This document shows positions 27,631 to 36,643 of a stretch of 64,000 nucleotides of DNA, one piece after another. Position 1 is the first letter of the stretch, and each line of letters starts with the position of its first letter. This DNA is from CBDDBK01 sp965225715 (GTDB lineage: Bacteria > Bacteroidota > Bacteroidia > Cytophagales > Flammeovirgaceae). The translations under genes were made by a program, and so were the position numbers. The notes beneath the pieces are model-generated. The model searched no databases. It saw only the letters and a list, made by a program, of their open reading frames with translations, and was not told where the DNA came from. The DNA lies in the NCBI GenBank assembly GCA_965225715.1, contig CBDDBK010000003.1:1-64000 (forward strand), in the 5' to 3' direction.

Positions 27631-28045
27631 ATGAAGCCTCCTTTAAATTTTATAAATGAGAAAGTTTTAAAGGAAAGGAATAAAAAAGTGGCTTGGAAGA
27701 AAGTATTTGATAATTTACATAGCTATATGTGTGGTTCAGAAAGTGGTGTTAATAAATTACTAGAAGAAAGGAAACAAAGAGGAGAAATAAGAGACATTAG
27801 ACAAACTCGAGTATCAATTGTCGGAAGTATGTTCTCAAATCTTATAATTTATACTTTTTTTTCAAAATAAAATACTTGAAAACATAAGAGAAGATATTTA
27901 TATTACAAGTAAGCCCTCCGAGGTAAAAAATTTTAAAGAAATCACAACAATTAAAGTAGGCGAAGAAACCCAAAAACCAGATGTGGATTTAATTGTTTAT
28001 ACTAAAAAAGATAATGGAGAAGTCAATATATCTTGTAGTTTGTGA
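27631..28045 (+). pseudogene. Truncated endonuclease-like gene, copy 1 (frameshifted)
   Basis: Homologous to 29080-29493. The frame breaks at a T run (27855-27862, eight Ts; copy 2 has CC then six Ts), giving a stop at 27870. With seven Ts the frame continues through NIREDIYITSKPSEVK and QKPDVDLIVYTKKDNGEV to a stop at 28045. PDVDL...VNISC resembles the PD...(E/S)xK site of type II restriction endonucleases, and both copies end at the same point just where the catalytic Lys would be expected. It is probably the N-terminal part of a restriction enzyme; the family is uncertain. Confidence 0.5.
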
Positions 28046-28284
28046 AAAAGTATCTAATTAAGGTGATGGCTGAATGTATAGAAAAAAAACTTTTAAGTTT
28101 ATAATATATTGATATTGAAACTGAAAATTTGAAAAATAAAATAATGTTTCTAAAGAATTTACAAGTAATTTCCTACCTTTTTCAAATAAACTTATATTTG
28201 AAAATTAAAAGGATACTAATCACTTTAAACCAAAATTTTAAATACGTGTAAAATATTGATAATTAGGTTCTAACCAAATGTATT

Positions 28285-28986
28285 ATGCAACAATATGAAG
28301 GCTTAACCTACCAAAAGGTTTTAGAAATGTTTGCTGAAACAGATAGAAAATTTGCCGAAACAGATAGAAAATTTGCCGAAACAGATAGAAAATTTGCCGA
28401 AACAGATAGAAAGTTTGCTGAATTTACCGAAGCGTCTAAAAGACTTGCTGAGGAAGCGGCAAAAGACCGTAAAGAACTTAGAGAATTTCAAAAACTAGCT
28501 AATGATACCAATAAACGAGTCGCTGATATTACCGACACAATAGGGCGTTTTGCCGAAGAGCAGGTGCGCCCTAAAATACTCTACTTATTTAGACATCGCA
28601 TTCCCAGTCCAGACTTACAATTTGTGAGCAGTCGTTTTGAGGTGGAAACGAATGACGATATTTTTTTAGCAGAATTTGACCTCTTGTTGACTAATGACGT
28701 TGATAATTCTGTAGCTGTAGAAGTTAAAAATAGATTGCGCCAAGCCGACGTAGATGAACATTTGGATAGATTGGAAAAGGTTAAAAGTCACCCAAACAGA
28801 AAAAAGAATAAATTCATCGATGGTACCACCATGTACGGAGCAGTAGCCGGTATGATTGTTACAAAGGAAGTTGAAAGGTACGCTATGAAAAAAGGGCTAT
28901 ACGTTATCGCCCCCAGCGGCCAAGGCGTGGAAGTCAAAAACAAACCCGATTTTAAAGCAGCAAGCTGGGAAATACCTTATGTGTAA
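28285..28986 (+). CDS. Coiled-coil PD-(D/E)XK nuclease-like protein, copy 1
   Basis: 233 residues. After MQQYEGLTYQKVLEMF come four near-identical heptads (AETDRKF), encoded by a 21-bp tandem repeat at about 28333-28415. A coiled coil and a nuclease-like domain follow: AEFDLLLTN...VAVEVKNRLRQADV gives the D...E-x-K set, and DGTTMYGAVAGMIV follows. It belongs to the DUF3782-like family, function unknown. From about residue 85 on it is nearly identical to the gene at 29732, but the heptads differ in sequence and number. Confidence 0.7.
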   Translation: MQQYEGLTYQKVLEMFAETDRKFAETDRKFAETDRKFAETDRKFAEFTEASKRLAEEAAKDRKELREFQKLANDTNKRVADITDTIGRFAEEQVRPKILYLFRHRIPSPDLQFVSSRFEVETNDDIFLAEFDLLLTNDVDNSVAVEVKNRLRQADVDEHLDRLEKVKSHPNRKKNKFIDGTTMYGAVAGMIVTKEVERYAMKKGLYVIAPSGQGVEVKNKPDFKAASWEIPYV

Positions 28987-29019
28987 AATATTGAATTATG
29001 ATAAAATCTTAATGAGGCA

Positions 29020-29493
29020 ATGTATCAACTAATTAAAAAGGAACAAAATACATTAAAAAATATAGAAAGTAAATACTATATGGAACCTCCTTTGGATTTT
29101 ATCAACAAAGAAGTTTTAAAGGAAGATAATAAAAAAGTAGCTTGGCGAAAAGTATTTGATAATTTGCATGACTGTATGCGTGACTCACAAACTGAGGTTG
29201 AAAAACTGCTTGAAGAAAGACAGGAAAGAGGAAAGATAACAGACATTAGACAAACTCGAGTATCAATTGTTGGGAATATGTTTTCAAATCTTATTATTTA
29301 TACCTTTTTTCAAAACAAGATATTTGAAAATATAAGAGAAAATATTTATATCACAAGTAAGCCCTCTGAGGTAAAAAAATTTAAAGAAATCACAACAATT
29401 AAAGTAGGCGAAGAAACCCAAAAACCAGATGTGGATTTAATTGTTTATACTAAAAAAGATAATGGAGAAGTCAATATATCTTGTAGTTTGTGA
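29020..29493 (+). pseudogene. Truncated endonuclease-like gene, copy 2
   Basis: A 157-residue frame in which residues from about 21 (MEPPLDFINKEVLK) on match copy 1 at 27631. It is intact across the T run that is frameshifted in copy 1. It ends VNISCSL at the same base context as copy 1, where a restriction-enzyme catalytic domain would continue (S-C-K in relatives as I recall them). So both copies descend from one already truncated gene. Conserved parts include TDIRQTRVSIVGNMFSNLI and EETQKPDVDLIVYTK. Whether the product is stable or useful is unknown. Confidence 0.45.
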
Positions 29494-29731
29494 AAAAGCC
29501 TCTAATTAAGGTGATGGCTGAATGTATAGAAAAAGACTTTTAAGTTTATAATATGTTGATATTGAAACTGAAAATTTGAAAATAAAATAATGTTTCTAAA
29601 GAATTTACAAGTAATTTCCTACCTTTTTTCAAATAAACTTATATTTGAAAATTAAAAAGATACTAATCACTTTAAACCAAAATTTTAAATACGTGTAAAA
29701 TATTGATAATTAGATTCTAACCAAATGTATT

Positions 29732-30454
29732 ATGCAACAATATGAAAATCTAACCTACCAAAAGGTTTTAGAAATGTTTGCCGAATCCAGCAAACTGATC
29801 GATCGCCTTTCAGCAAAAGCTGAAAAAGACCGAGAACAAGCTGAAAAAGACCGAGAACAAGCTGAAAAAGACCGAGAACAAGTTGAAAAAGACCGAGAAC
29901 AAGCTGAAAAAGACCGAGAACAAGCTGAAAAAGACCGTAAAGAACTTCGAAGGCTTCAAAAATTGTCTAATGATACGAATAAGCGGATAGCTGATATTTC
30001 GGATAATATAGGGCGTTTTGCCGAAGAGCAGGTGCGCCCTAAAATACTCTACTTATTTAGACATCGCATTCCCAGTCCAGACTTACAATTTGTGAGCAGT
30101 CGTTTTGAGGTGGAAACGAATGACGATATTTTTTTAGCAGAATTCGACCTATTGTTGACCAATGACGTCGATAATTCTGTAGCTGTAGAAGTCAAAAATA
30201 GATTGCGCCAAGCTGATGTAGACGAACATTTGGATAGATTGGAAAAGGTTAAAAGTCACCCAAACAGAAAAAAGAATAAATTTATCGATGGTACTACCAT
30301 GTACGGAGCAGTAGCCGGTATGATTGTTACCAGGGAAGTTGAAAGGTATGCCATGAAAAAAGGCTTATATGTAGTTGCCCCCAGCGGAGAAGGCGTAGAA
30401 GTCAAAAACAAACCCGATTTTAAAGCAGCAAGCTGGGAAATACCTTATGTGTAA
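29732..30454 (+). CDS. Coiled-coil PD-(D/E)XK nuclease-like protein, copy 2
   Basis: 240 residues. Same start (MQQYENLTYQKVLEMF) and same nuclease-like half as the gene at 28285, but the middle is six heptads of the form EKDREQA, encoded by a 21-bp tandem repeat at about 29819-29938 with one AEK to VEK change. Nuclease residues AEFDLLL...VEVKNRL are kept. The downstream half is nearly identical to copy 1, so the heptad block has been replaced or has evolved much faster than the rest. Confidence 0.7.
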   Translation: MQQYENLTYQKVLEMFAESSKLIDRLSAKAEKDREQAEKDREQAEKDREQVEKDREQAEKDREQAEKDRKELRRLQKLSNDTNKRIADISDNIGRFAEEQVRPKILYLFRHRIPSPDLQFVSSRFEVETNDDIFLAEFDLLLTNDVDNSVAVEVKNRLRQADVDEHLDRLEKVKSHPNRKKNKFIDGTTMYGAVAGMIVTREVERYAMKKGLYVVAPSGEGVEVKNKPDFKAASWEIPYV

Positions 30455-30529
30455 GATTATAAAAATATTGATAATTAAAAACTTTATAAGACCATTATCA
30501 TATCTTGTTGAATATGTAAATGAGAAATT

Positions 30530-30604
30530 ATGAAAAAGATAAATAACTTCGCTATATTACTATTTATTAGTGTTTTTTTACTAATTATAAACCTTATTGT
30601 ATAA
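30530..30604 (+). CDS. Possible 24-residue membrane peptide
   Basis: ATG-initiated short frame MKKINNFAILLFISVFLLII plus four residues. One predicted membrane span and nothing else. It ends 3 nt before the next gene. It may be chance, as AT-rich DNA readily encodes such peptides. Confidence 0.2.
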   Translation: MKKINNFAILLFISVFLLIINLIV

Positions 30605-30607
30605 GTT

Positions 30608-30955
30608 ATGAATGATTTATCACCTAAAAAATTTTTATCATATGAAGAAGATGAAAAATTAAAAACTGATGTGAAAAATTTACTTTTATTATTGTCAGAT
30701 GAGCAAAAAGAGAAAGACATAATTGAAGTGAATAATATTGATGAAGAAGTATATAGTTTTTTAGAAGAAAACCCGCCAATAGATATTCCATACACTCCCA
30801 TTGGTTACAAAACTCCCAGTGACAGTGATTATAGTTACAAAATTCAAGAAAAAGAAGGTAATATAGTACTTTGGGATAAAAATGGGGATGTGTGGTCTAT
30901 TTTAATGTATCATATTAAAAAACTTAAAGAAGATTTAGGATTAACAAATCTATGA
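30608..30955 (+). CDS. Hypothetical acidic soluble protein
   Basis: 115 residues, acidic and without signal or membrane segment. The C-terminal part has YKIQEKEGNIVLWDKNGDVW, a plausible short beta hairpin. It overlaps the DUF6804 membrane gene by 4 nt (ATGA), so the two are probably translationally coupled. I do not recognise the family. Confidence 0.5.
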   Translation: MNDLSPKKFLSYEEDEKLKTDVKNLLLLLSDEQKEKDIIEVNNIDEEVYSFLEENPPIDIPYTPIGYKTPSDSDYSYKIQEKEGNIVLWDKNGDVWSILMYHIKKLKEDLGLTNL

Positions 30956-31515
30956 GATATAGAGTAGAACGAAATAAAATAATAAGAATTGCGCTTTCAA
31001 CATTATTTTTAATTTGTTTATTTGATATGCCTTATGGCTATTATCAATTAGTTAGATTTTTAGGAATGTTAGGATTTTTTTATTTAGCATACGTTGACTA
31101 TAAAACCAACAGGAATAGTTGGGCAATATTTTATATTATTTCTGCAATATTAATTAACCCTATCTTTAAAATTTCTCTTGGAAGAGAATTATGGAATATT
31201 GTTGATATAATATGGGCGATAGTATTACTTTCATCATTTATGAATAAATCAATATTAAAGAAACTATTATTAAAGACCTTAGGAAAAACAATAATTTATT
31301 TTCCTTTAATCTTAATTTTTTGTCTTTCAATGTATGTAATAATTACAATAGGTACAAGTGAGAGTTATAGTTATTCACTATATAGATTGGAATATAAGTT
31401 GGAATTTTATATGAATCGTGTCTTTGAAAATTCTTTAGCACTATCTTTCAAAATATATTTAATACTTTCCTTTTGTTACTTTATTCACGAATGGATAAAC
31501 TATACTCAAAAGTAA
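30952..31515 (+). CDS. DUF6804-like multi-pass membrane protein
   Basis: 187 residues with about five or six membrane segments. The first ~100 residues (DMPYGYYQLVRFLGMLGFFY, then ILINPIFKISLGRELWNIVD) match the DUF6804 family pattern of small inner-membrane proteins; the C-terminal ~80 residues are an extra membrane region. Function unknown. The start overlaps the previous stop (ATGA). Directly after its stop, 31534-31584 repeats the 5' end of this same gene. Confidence 0.65.
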   Translation: MRYRVERNKIIRIALSTLFLICLFDMPYGYYQLVRFLGMLGFFYLAYVDYKTNRNSWAIFYIISAILINPIFKISLGRELWNIVDIIWAIVLLSSFMNKSILKKLLLKTLGKTIIYFPLILIFCLSMYVIITIGTSESYSYSLYRLEYKLEFYMNRVFENSLALSFKIYLILSFCYFIHEWINYTQK

Positions 31516-31533
31516 ACCAATAACTTACAAACT

Positions 31534-31584
31534 AGAGCGAAATAAAATAATAAAAATTACACTTTTAACATTATTTTTAATTTG
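31534..31584 (+). pseudogene. Fragment duplicating the start of the DUF6804-like gene
   Basis: About 51 bp reading ERNKIIKITLLTLFLIC, closely matching the first codons of the gene at 30952 (ERNKIIRIALSTLFLIC). There is no start codon. It is probably the scar of a tandem duplication followed by deletion. Confidence 0.6.
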
Positions 31585-31637
31585 CATCAAACCAAAATTT
31601 TATAATTCATAATTAAATAATTAGAGTAAATAATCAA

Positions 31638-32870
31638 GTGGATTTTTTAAAGAAAATTTTAGAGAAACAAAAACCGATGTTTGAGAAAGGCGGAAAGCTG
31701 CATCGGTTTTATTATTTATTTGAGGCGGGTGAGAGTTTTATGTTCACACCGGCTACAACGACGACAGGCGATGGCACTCAAATTAAAGATGCTGTAGATC
31801 TAAAGCGAATGATATTTACGGTGGTCATAGCGATGATACCTTGTATGATATTTGGGGTTTGGAACATCGGACATCAGCATAGCATAGCCACCGGGAGTTT
31901 ACTAAGTGAATTGGAAAAGTTTACCATTGGTGCTGGTGTTTTTCTGCCTATTTTTTTAGTTTCTTTTGCATCGGGTGGTTTAGTAGAAGCTATTTTTGCT
32001 ATTATTCGCAAACACCCCATTAACGAAGGGTATATGGTAACCGGTTTTTTAATTCCCTTAGTTATGCCGCCAACTGTCCCACTTTGGCAGGTTGGTTTAG
32101 CCGCTGTTTTTGCTGTTATTTTTGCAAAAGAGGCTTTTGGAGGAACAGGTATGAATGTTTTAAATGTAGCTATGACGGCACGGGCATTTTTGTATTTTGC
32201 TTATCCTCAGCAACTTTCCGGAGAAGTCTGGACTTTTTTGGGCGGTAAGGAAACCGTAGAAGGTTATTCTGGACAAACGTCTCTAGCCTTAGCAGCAGAT
32301 GTCAGTAGGCTAAAAGGAGATCAAGCTACTACTGTTGTTGATGGGTTTCTTGACTTTAGCGCTAGTGGATTATGGTCAGAAGGTCTTTTTACCTTTAAAA
32401 GTATGTTTTTAGGGATAATGCCGGGTTCTATAGGCGAAACATCTACATTAATGTGTCTCATCGGCGCCCTTATACTTATTTTAGCTGGCGTAGGGAGTTA
32501 TAAAATTATTTTATCCGTTTTTGGGGGTGCTTATGCTATGGGTGCATTATTCAATTTTATTTATTCAAGTACAAGTTTAAAATTTGAATTTTTTGCCTTG
32601 CCTCCTGAATATCATTTAGTTATGGGCGGATTGGCTTTTGGTGCTGTATTTATGGCTACCGATCCTGTCACAGCAACTCATACCGAAAAAGGAAAATGGA
32701 TCTATGGTTTTTTGATTGGCGCATTAACTGTTATTATAAGAACAACCAACCCCGGTTACGCTGAAGGGATTATGTTGGCAGTTCTATTAATGAATGTTTT
32801 TGCCCCACTTATTGATTTTTATATTATTAACGCAAATAAAAAAAGTAGACTGAAACGTGCAACACTCTAA
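31638..32870 (+). CDS. nqrB: Na+-translocating NADH:quinone reductase subunit B
   Basis: 410 residues with a GTG start (MDFLKKILEKQKPMFEKGGK). It has about ten membrane segments and the covalent FMN site Thr in PGSIGETSTLMCLIG. FGGTGMNVLNVAMTARAFLYF and MATDPVTATHTEKGKWIYG are family-conserved. NqrB is the main membrane subunit for Na+ pumping from NADH to quinone. It overlaps nqrC by 14 nt. nqrA is not upstream. Confidence 0.96.
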   Translation: MDFLKKILEKQKPMFEKGGKLHRFYYLFEAGESFMFTPATTTTGDGTQIKDAVDLKRMIFTVVIAMIPCMIFGVWNIGHQHSIATGSLLSELEKFTIGAGVFLPIFLVSFASGGLVEAIFAIIRKHPINEGYMVTGFLIPLVMPPTVPLWQVGLAAVFAVIFAKEAFGGTGMNVLNVAMTARAFLYFAYPQQLSGEVWTFLGGKETVEGYSGQTSLALAADVSRLKGDQATTVVDGFLDFSASGLWSEGLFTFKSMFLGIMPGSIGETSTLMCLIGALILILAGVGSYKIILSVFGGAYAMGALFNFIYSSTSLKFEFFALPPEYHLVMGGLAFGAVFMATDPVTATHTEKGKWIYGFLIGALTVIIRTTNPGYAEGIMLAVLLMNVFAPLIDFYIINANKKSRLKRATL

Positions 32871-33633
32871 TAAATACATCATCACATTTGCCGTCATTGT
32901 GACGGTGATTTTGGGAAGTCTACTTTCGGTAGCTTCTATCCTTTTGAAGCCAGCTCAAGATAAGGCTACCGCCCTTGACACTAAAAAGGAAATATTAAAG
33001 GCTGTTATGGACATAACTGGTATTCATGAAGATACAATTATTAGTATCTATGATACCAGAATAGAAAGTTTTGTTTTTGATTCGCTTGGTAATCAAATCT
33101 CTGAAAATGAGGATGGTGAACCTATCATTCCCGAAAAAATAAAAATAGCCAGAGAGTTTAAGAAAATAACCAAAAAAAGTAAAGCTGCAGCTAGTTCTAA
33201 AAGTACAGAACAGATTTATTACCCACTTTTTATTTTTAAAAATAAAAACGGAGAGGTAGAATCTTATATTGTTCCGGTATTTGGAAGAGGGTTATGGGAT
33301 TTTATTTGGGGGTATGTGGCTTTAAAAACAGATTTAAATACAGTGAAAGGGGTTTCTTTTGGGCATAAAGCTGAAACACCTGGGCTTGGTGCTAGAATTT
33401 CAGATAAAGAAATACAAGACAGATTTAAAGACAAAAAGTTATATAATGAATCTCAACAGTTTGTATCTGTTTCTATGCTAAAAGGAGAAAATAATTTAGC
33501 TTCTAAAATAGATGATTACCATGTAGATGGTATGTCTGGAGCAACTGTGACCGGTAAAGGCGTTACGAATATGATAGAATCTTATATTTTATATTATAGA
33601 AAAATTCTCGAAAAAAATAAAAGTTTGCAATAA
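32857..33633 (+). CDS. nqrC: Na+-translocating NADH:quinone reductase subunit C
   Basis: 258 residues with a GTG start inside nqrB. One N-terminal membrane helix precedes a periplasmic FMN domain: ETPGLGARI and the flavinylation motif DGMSGATVTGKG (S-G-A-T, FMN on Thr). ApbE would be needed for attachment and is not in the window. nqrD, nqrE and nqrF, which normally follow, are absent; a terminator-like hairpin comes next. Confidence 0.95.
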   Translation: MQHSNKYIITFAVIVTVILGSLLSVASILLKPAQDKATALDTKKEILKAVMDITGIHEDTIISIYDTRIESFVFDSLGNQISENEDGEPIIPEKIKIAREFKKITKKSKAAASSKSTEQIYYPLFIFKNKNGEVESYIVPVFGRGLWDFIWGYVALKTDLNTVKGVSFGHKAETPGLGARISDKEIQDRFKDKKLYNESQQFVSVSMLKGENNLASKIDDYHVDGMSGATVTGKGVTNMIESYILYYRKILEKNKSLQ

Positions 33634-33672
33634 TAAAAGATTTAAAGGTAATAACTAATTGTAAATGAATAT

Positions 33673-33710
33673 ATTCTTAGAACCTAAAATAAAATCAAGG
33701 TTCTAAGAAT
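33673..33710 (+). terminator. Hairpin after nqrC
   Basis: A 13-bp perfect inverted repeat (ATTCTTAGAACCT / AGGTTCTAAGAAT) with a 12-nt loop, lying between the convergent nqrC and amidase genes. It probably terminates transcription, perhaps in both directions, as there are A/T-rich runs on either side. Confidence 0.65.
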
Positions 33711-33762
33711 AAAACACACAGCCTTTGAGGTAACTCTCTTCATTTTCATAATTTATTCTTAT

Positions 33763-34575
33763 CTAATCTTCTCTTTCCAATTGGTGTTTATAATTTCGTA
33801 TCCCTCTATAAATACAAGCTGCTACTCTTGTTTGTCCAAAAGCACTATTTAAATATAATTCCTCGTTTTCATTGGTCAAAAACCCAACTTCTATTAAAGC
33901 GCTAGGCATATTTGCGCGTACTAAAACTAAAAATCGACTTTGTTTTACCCCTTTACTTGATCTATTCATTTTATTTTTAAATTGATTTTCTATTTGTTCG
34001 GCAAGAGCTATACTTTGCGTTCTGTGTACAGCGGCAAAATTTTCAACCAAAATTTGACTAACATCGCCATAAGGATCAAAATTTTTATATTTTATTTTAT
34101 AATTTTTTTCAGCTTTTATAACAGCATTTTCCCGTATGCTTACTGCATTTCTACCTAAGCCAAGAGTATAAGTTTCTGTTCCTAATGTACTAGGTTTTGG
34201 GTGAGAATTACAATGAATAGAAATAAAAAGACTTGCTTCTAATCTATTAGCAAGTTGTACTCTTTGCTTTAAAGGAACGAATGTATCATCATCTCTGGTA
34301 TAGACAATTTTTACGTTAGGTAAATGATTTTCAATTAGTTTTCCAACTTTTAAGGCTATTGCTAAAGCTAAATCTTTTTCATAACTTATTTTGCCTAAGC
34401 ATCCAGGGTCTTTCCCGCCATGTCCTGCATCTATTACAATAAGATGAATTAAATTTTTTTTTGATTGAGGTATAAAAGAGGTTAAACAGGTTAAAATTAA
34501 CAATACCCAAGGGCTTAATCTTATTTTTTTTTTAATTTTAGAAATAATAACTAAAACAATTTTTTTTATTATCAT
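33763..34575 (-). CDS. N-acetylmuramoyl-L-alanine amidase (Amidase_3)
   Basis: 270 residues with an N-terminal hydrophobic signal. Zinc ligands are in IDAGHGGKDPG (His), ISYEKDLAL (Glu) and FISIHCNSHPKP (His), and the catalytic Glu is in LIEVGFLTNENEE. It cleaves the amide between MurNAc and the stem peptide in cell division. An internal insertion (NYKIKYKNFDPYGDVSQ) before the second half is typical of Bacteroidota AmiC-like enzymes. Confidence 0.92.
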   Translation of the reverse strand: MIIKKIVLVIISKIKKKIRLSPWVLLILTCLTSFIPQSKKNLIHLIVIDAGHGGKDPGCLGKISYEKDLALAIALKVGKLIENHLPNVKIVYTRDDDTFVPLKQRVQLANRLEASLFISIHCNSHPKPSTLGTETYTLGLGRNAVSIRENAVIKAEKNYKIKYKNFDPYGDVSQILVENFAAVHRTQSIALAEQIENQFKNKMNRSSKGVKQSRFLVLVRANMPSALIEVGFLTNENEELYLNSAFGQTRVAACIYRGIRNYKHQLERED

Positions 34576-34654
34576 AATCAGGTAAAGAAGTCTGGCCTCA
34601 AAAAATCATAAAAATAGAATTAACAATTACGAATTAACAATTAACAATTTGATT

Positions 34655-36526
34655 ATGCAAGATATTATTCACCTTCTACCTGATAGTTTAGCCAATCAAA
34701 TTGCCGCAGGGGAGGTCGTTCAACGTCCTTCTTCTGTTGTGAAAGAATTAATGGAAAATGCTATCGATGCAAAAAGTGATGAAATAAAATTGTATATAAA
34801 GGACGCTGGAAAAACACTTATACAAGTTATAGACAACGGTTTAGGAATGTCTGAAACAGATCTGAGATTAAGTATTGAACGCCATACAACCTCAAAAATT
34901 ACCAAAACAGAAGACATTTATAATATTTCAACTTTTGGTTTTCGTGGAGAAGCTTTGGCTTCTATTTGTGCTGTTGCCCAAGTAGATATGAAAAGTAAAC
35001 AGCTTGAATCAGAAGTAGGAAGTTTTTTACTTATAGAAGGTTCAAAAGTTATCAATCAAGAACCTATTAGTGCTTCAGTTGGTACAAATATCAGTATCAA
35101 AAATTTATTTTTCAATGTTCCTGCCAGACGCAAATTTTTAAAATCCGATAGTATAGAAATCAAACATATTATAGAAGAATTTCAACGCATTGCTTTAGCC
35201 AATTCAGAAGTAGAAATGAGTTTTTATCAAGATGGATCGCTGATTTATAAATTGGCAAAAACAAACGTCGGCAAAAGAATTATTAATATTTTTGGAGAAT
35301 CTTATAAAAATAACCTTTTACCTTGTAGAGAAGAGGTGCAAGATATTAAAATCCAAGGTTATATCGGGAAACCTGAACTTTCAAGAAAAACCCGAGGTGG
35401 GCAGCTTTTTTTTGTTAATAACCGCTTTGTTAAACATGGCTATCTTCACCATGCCGTTATGAATGCTTTTGAAGGTTTATTAGCTGAAGATAAATACCCT
35501 TTCTATGTCATATTTATTAATATGAATCCAAAAGATATTGATATTAATATCCATCCGACAAAAATGGAGGTTAAATTTCAAGACGATAGAACGCTATATG
35601 TTATTTTAGAAGCTATGCTTAAACGTGTTTTATCTTCTCAAGGTATTGTACCCCAAATGGACTTTCAACTTGATACAAATATTTTGCTTAGTACTAAAAG
35701 TAAGGATAATTTAGACTCTAAAATTTCTAAGCCTAAACACTCAACCTTAAACCCAAATATTGGATCAAAACCTTCTTTTTCTAATCCTTATCCAAAAACA
35801 GCTCTTCATGAAAACGAACAAAATTGGCAAAAGCTTTTTGAAAATCCAAATATAGATTTAAACTTAGAAGAACAACTTGATAATAAGACAATTATATTAA
35901 AAAGTAGAATGGATGGGATTGCGTTAGAGGAAAAAAATATTCAATCGTTTAAACCGGAAAATGTAAAAAATAAAACTATTTTTATTGATGATACTTTTGT
36001 ACTTTATCAAGTGAAATCAGGGTTAATAATTGTGGATCAAATAGCGGCTTTAGAACGTATTTTTTATGATCGTTTTTTGAAAAGATTTGAAAAAAAGACA
36101 AAAAACCCTCAACAAATGATTTTCCCTAAAAAACTCATTTTAAATCCTATAGATATGACTTTATTGAGTGATTTCAAAGATGAATTAAATAAAATGGGAT
36201 TTGTTATAGAGTTTTTGAACAAAAACGAACTCCTTATTAAAGCAACACCTTCCGAGCTTAAGAGCTTAGAAGAACAAGTACTTATAGAAGAGCTTCTAGA
36301 ACAAATAAAGATTAACAAACCTTTAGATCTAAATATTGGACAACGATTGGCTAATTTTTTGGCAAAACAAGCTATTAAACAAAAACATCATATTACCGAT
36401 AGCCTTGAAATTCATAAACTTATAGATCTTCTTTTTCAGACATCAAACCCTTATTATACTTCCGAAGGTAAAAAGATTTTAACCCTCCTTAATATAGAAA
36501 CCTTGAAAAAATGGTTTCAAAAGTAA
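34655..36526 (+). CDS. mutL: DNA mismatch repair protein MutL
   Basis: About 623 residues from the ATG at 34655 (a TTG two codons earlier is less likely). The GHKL ATPase motifs are intact: LMENAIDAKSDE, DNGLGM, RHTTSKI and TFGFRGEALASI. The C-terminal endonuclease metal motif, consensus DQHA-x2-E-x4-E, reads DQIAALERIFYD here: His is Ile and the last Glu is Asp. The late CPHGRP-type motif is also unclear. The ATPase and matchmaker role should remain; nicking activity is uncertain. Confidence 0.93.
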   Translation: MQDIIHLLPDSLANQIAAGEVVQRPSSVVKELMENAIDAKSDEIKLYIKDAGKTLIQVIDNGLGMSETDLRLSIERHTTSKITKTEDIYNISTFGFRGEALASICAVAQVDMKSKQLESEVGSFLLIEGSKVINQEPISASVGTNISIKNLFFNVPARRKFLKSDSIEIKHIIEEFQRIALANSEVEMSFYQDGSLIYKLAKTNVGKRIINIFGESYKNNLLPCREEVQDIKIQGYIGKPELSRKTRGGQLFFVNNRFVKHGYLHHAVMNAFEGLLAEDKYPFYVIFINMNPKDIDINIHPTKMEVKFQDDRTLYVILEAMLKRVLSSQGIVPQMDFQLDTNILLSTKSKDNLDSKISKPKHSTLNPNIGSKPSFSNPYPKTALHENEQNWQKLFENPNIDLNLEEQLDNKTIILKSRMDGIALEEKNIQSFKPENVKNKTIFIDDTFVLYQVKSGLIIVDQIAALERIFYDRFLKRFEKKTKNPQQMIFPKKLILNPIDMTLLSDFKDELNKMGFVIEFLNKNELLIKATPSELKSLEEQVLIEELLEQIKINKPLDLNIGQRLANFLAKQAIKQKHHITDSLEIHKLIDLLFQTSNPYYTSEGKKILTLLNIETLKKWFQK

Positions 36527-36544
36527 TTGTTTATTTTGAGAATA

Positions 36545-36637
36545 TAGTCAGGTCACTTGAAAAAAGGATTTTTAAGAGCCCAACTCATTGATATTCAAAA
36601 TAACCGTTTCTATGATAAAAACAGCTCTGCTATATTA
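36545..36637 (+). repeat. Dispersed intergenic repeat, copy I
   Basis: Head GTCACTTGAAAAAAGGATTT, middle ACTCATTGATATTC, tail CAGC-TCT-GCTA. It lies between convergent mutL and the pentapeptide gene. Confidence 0.7.
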
Positions 36638-36643
36638 TACAAA

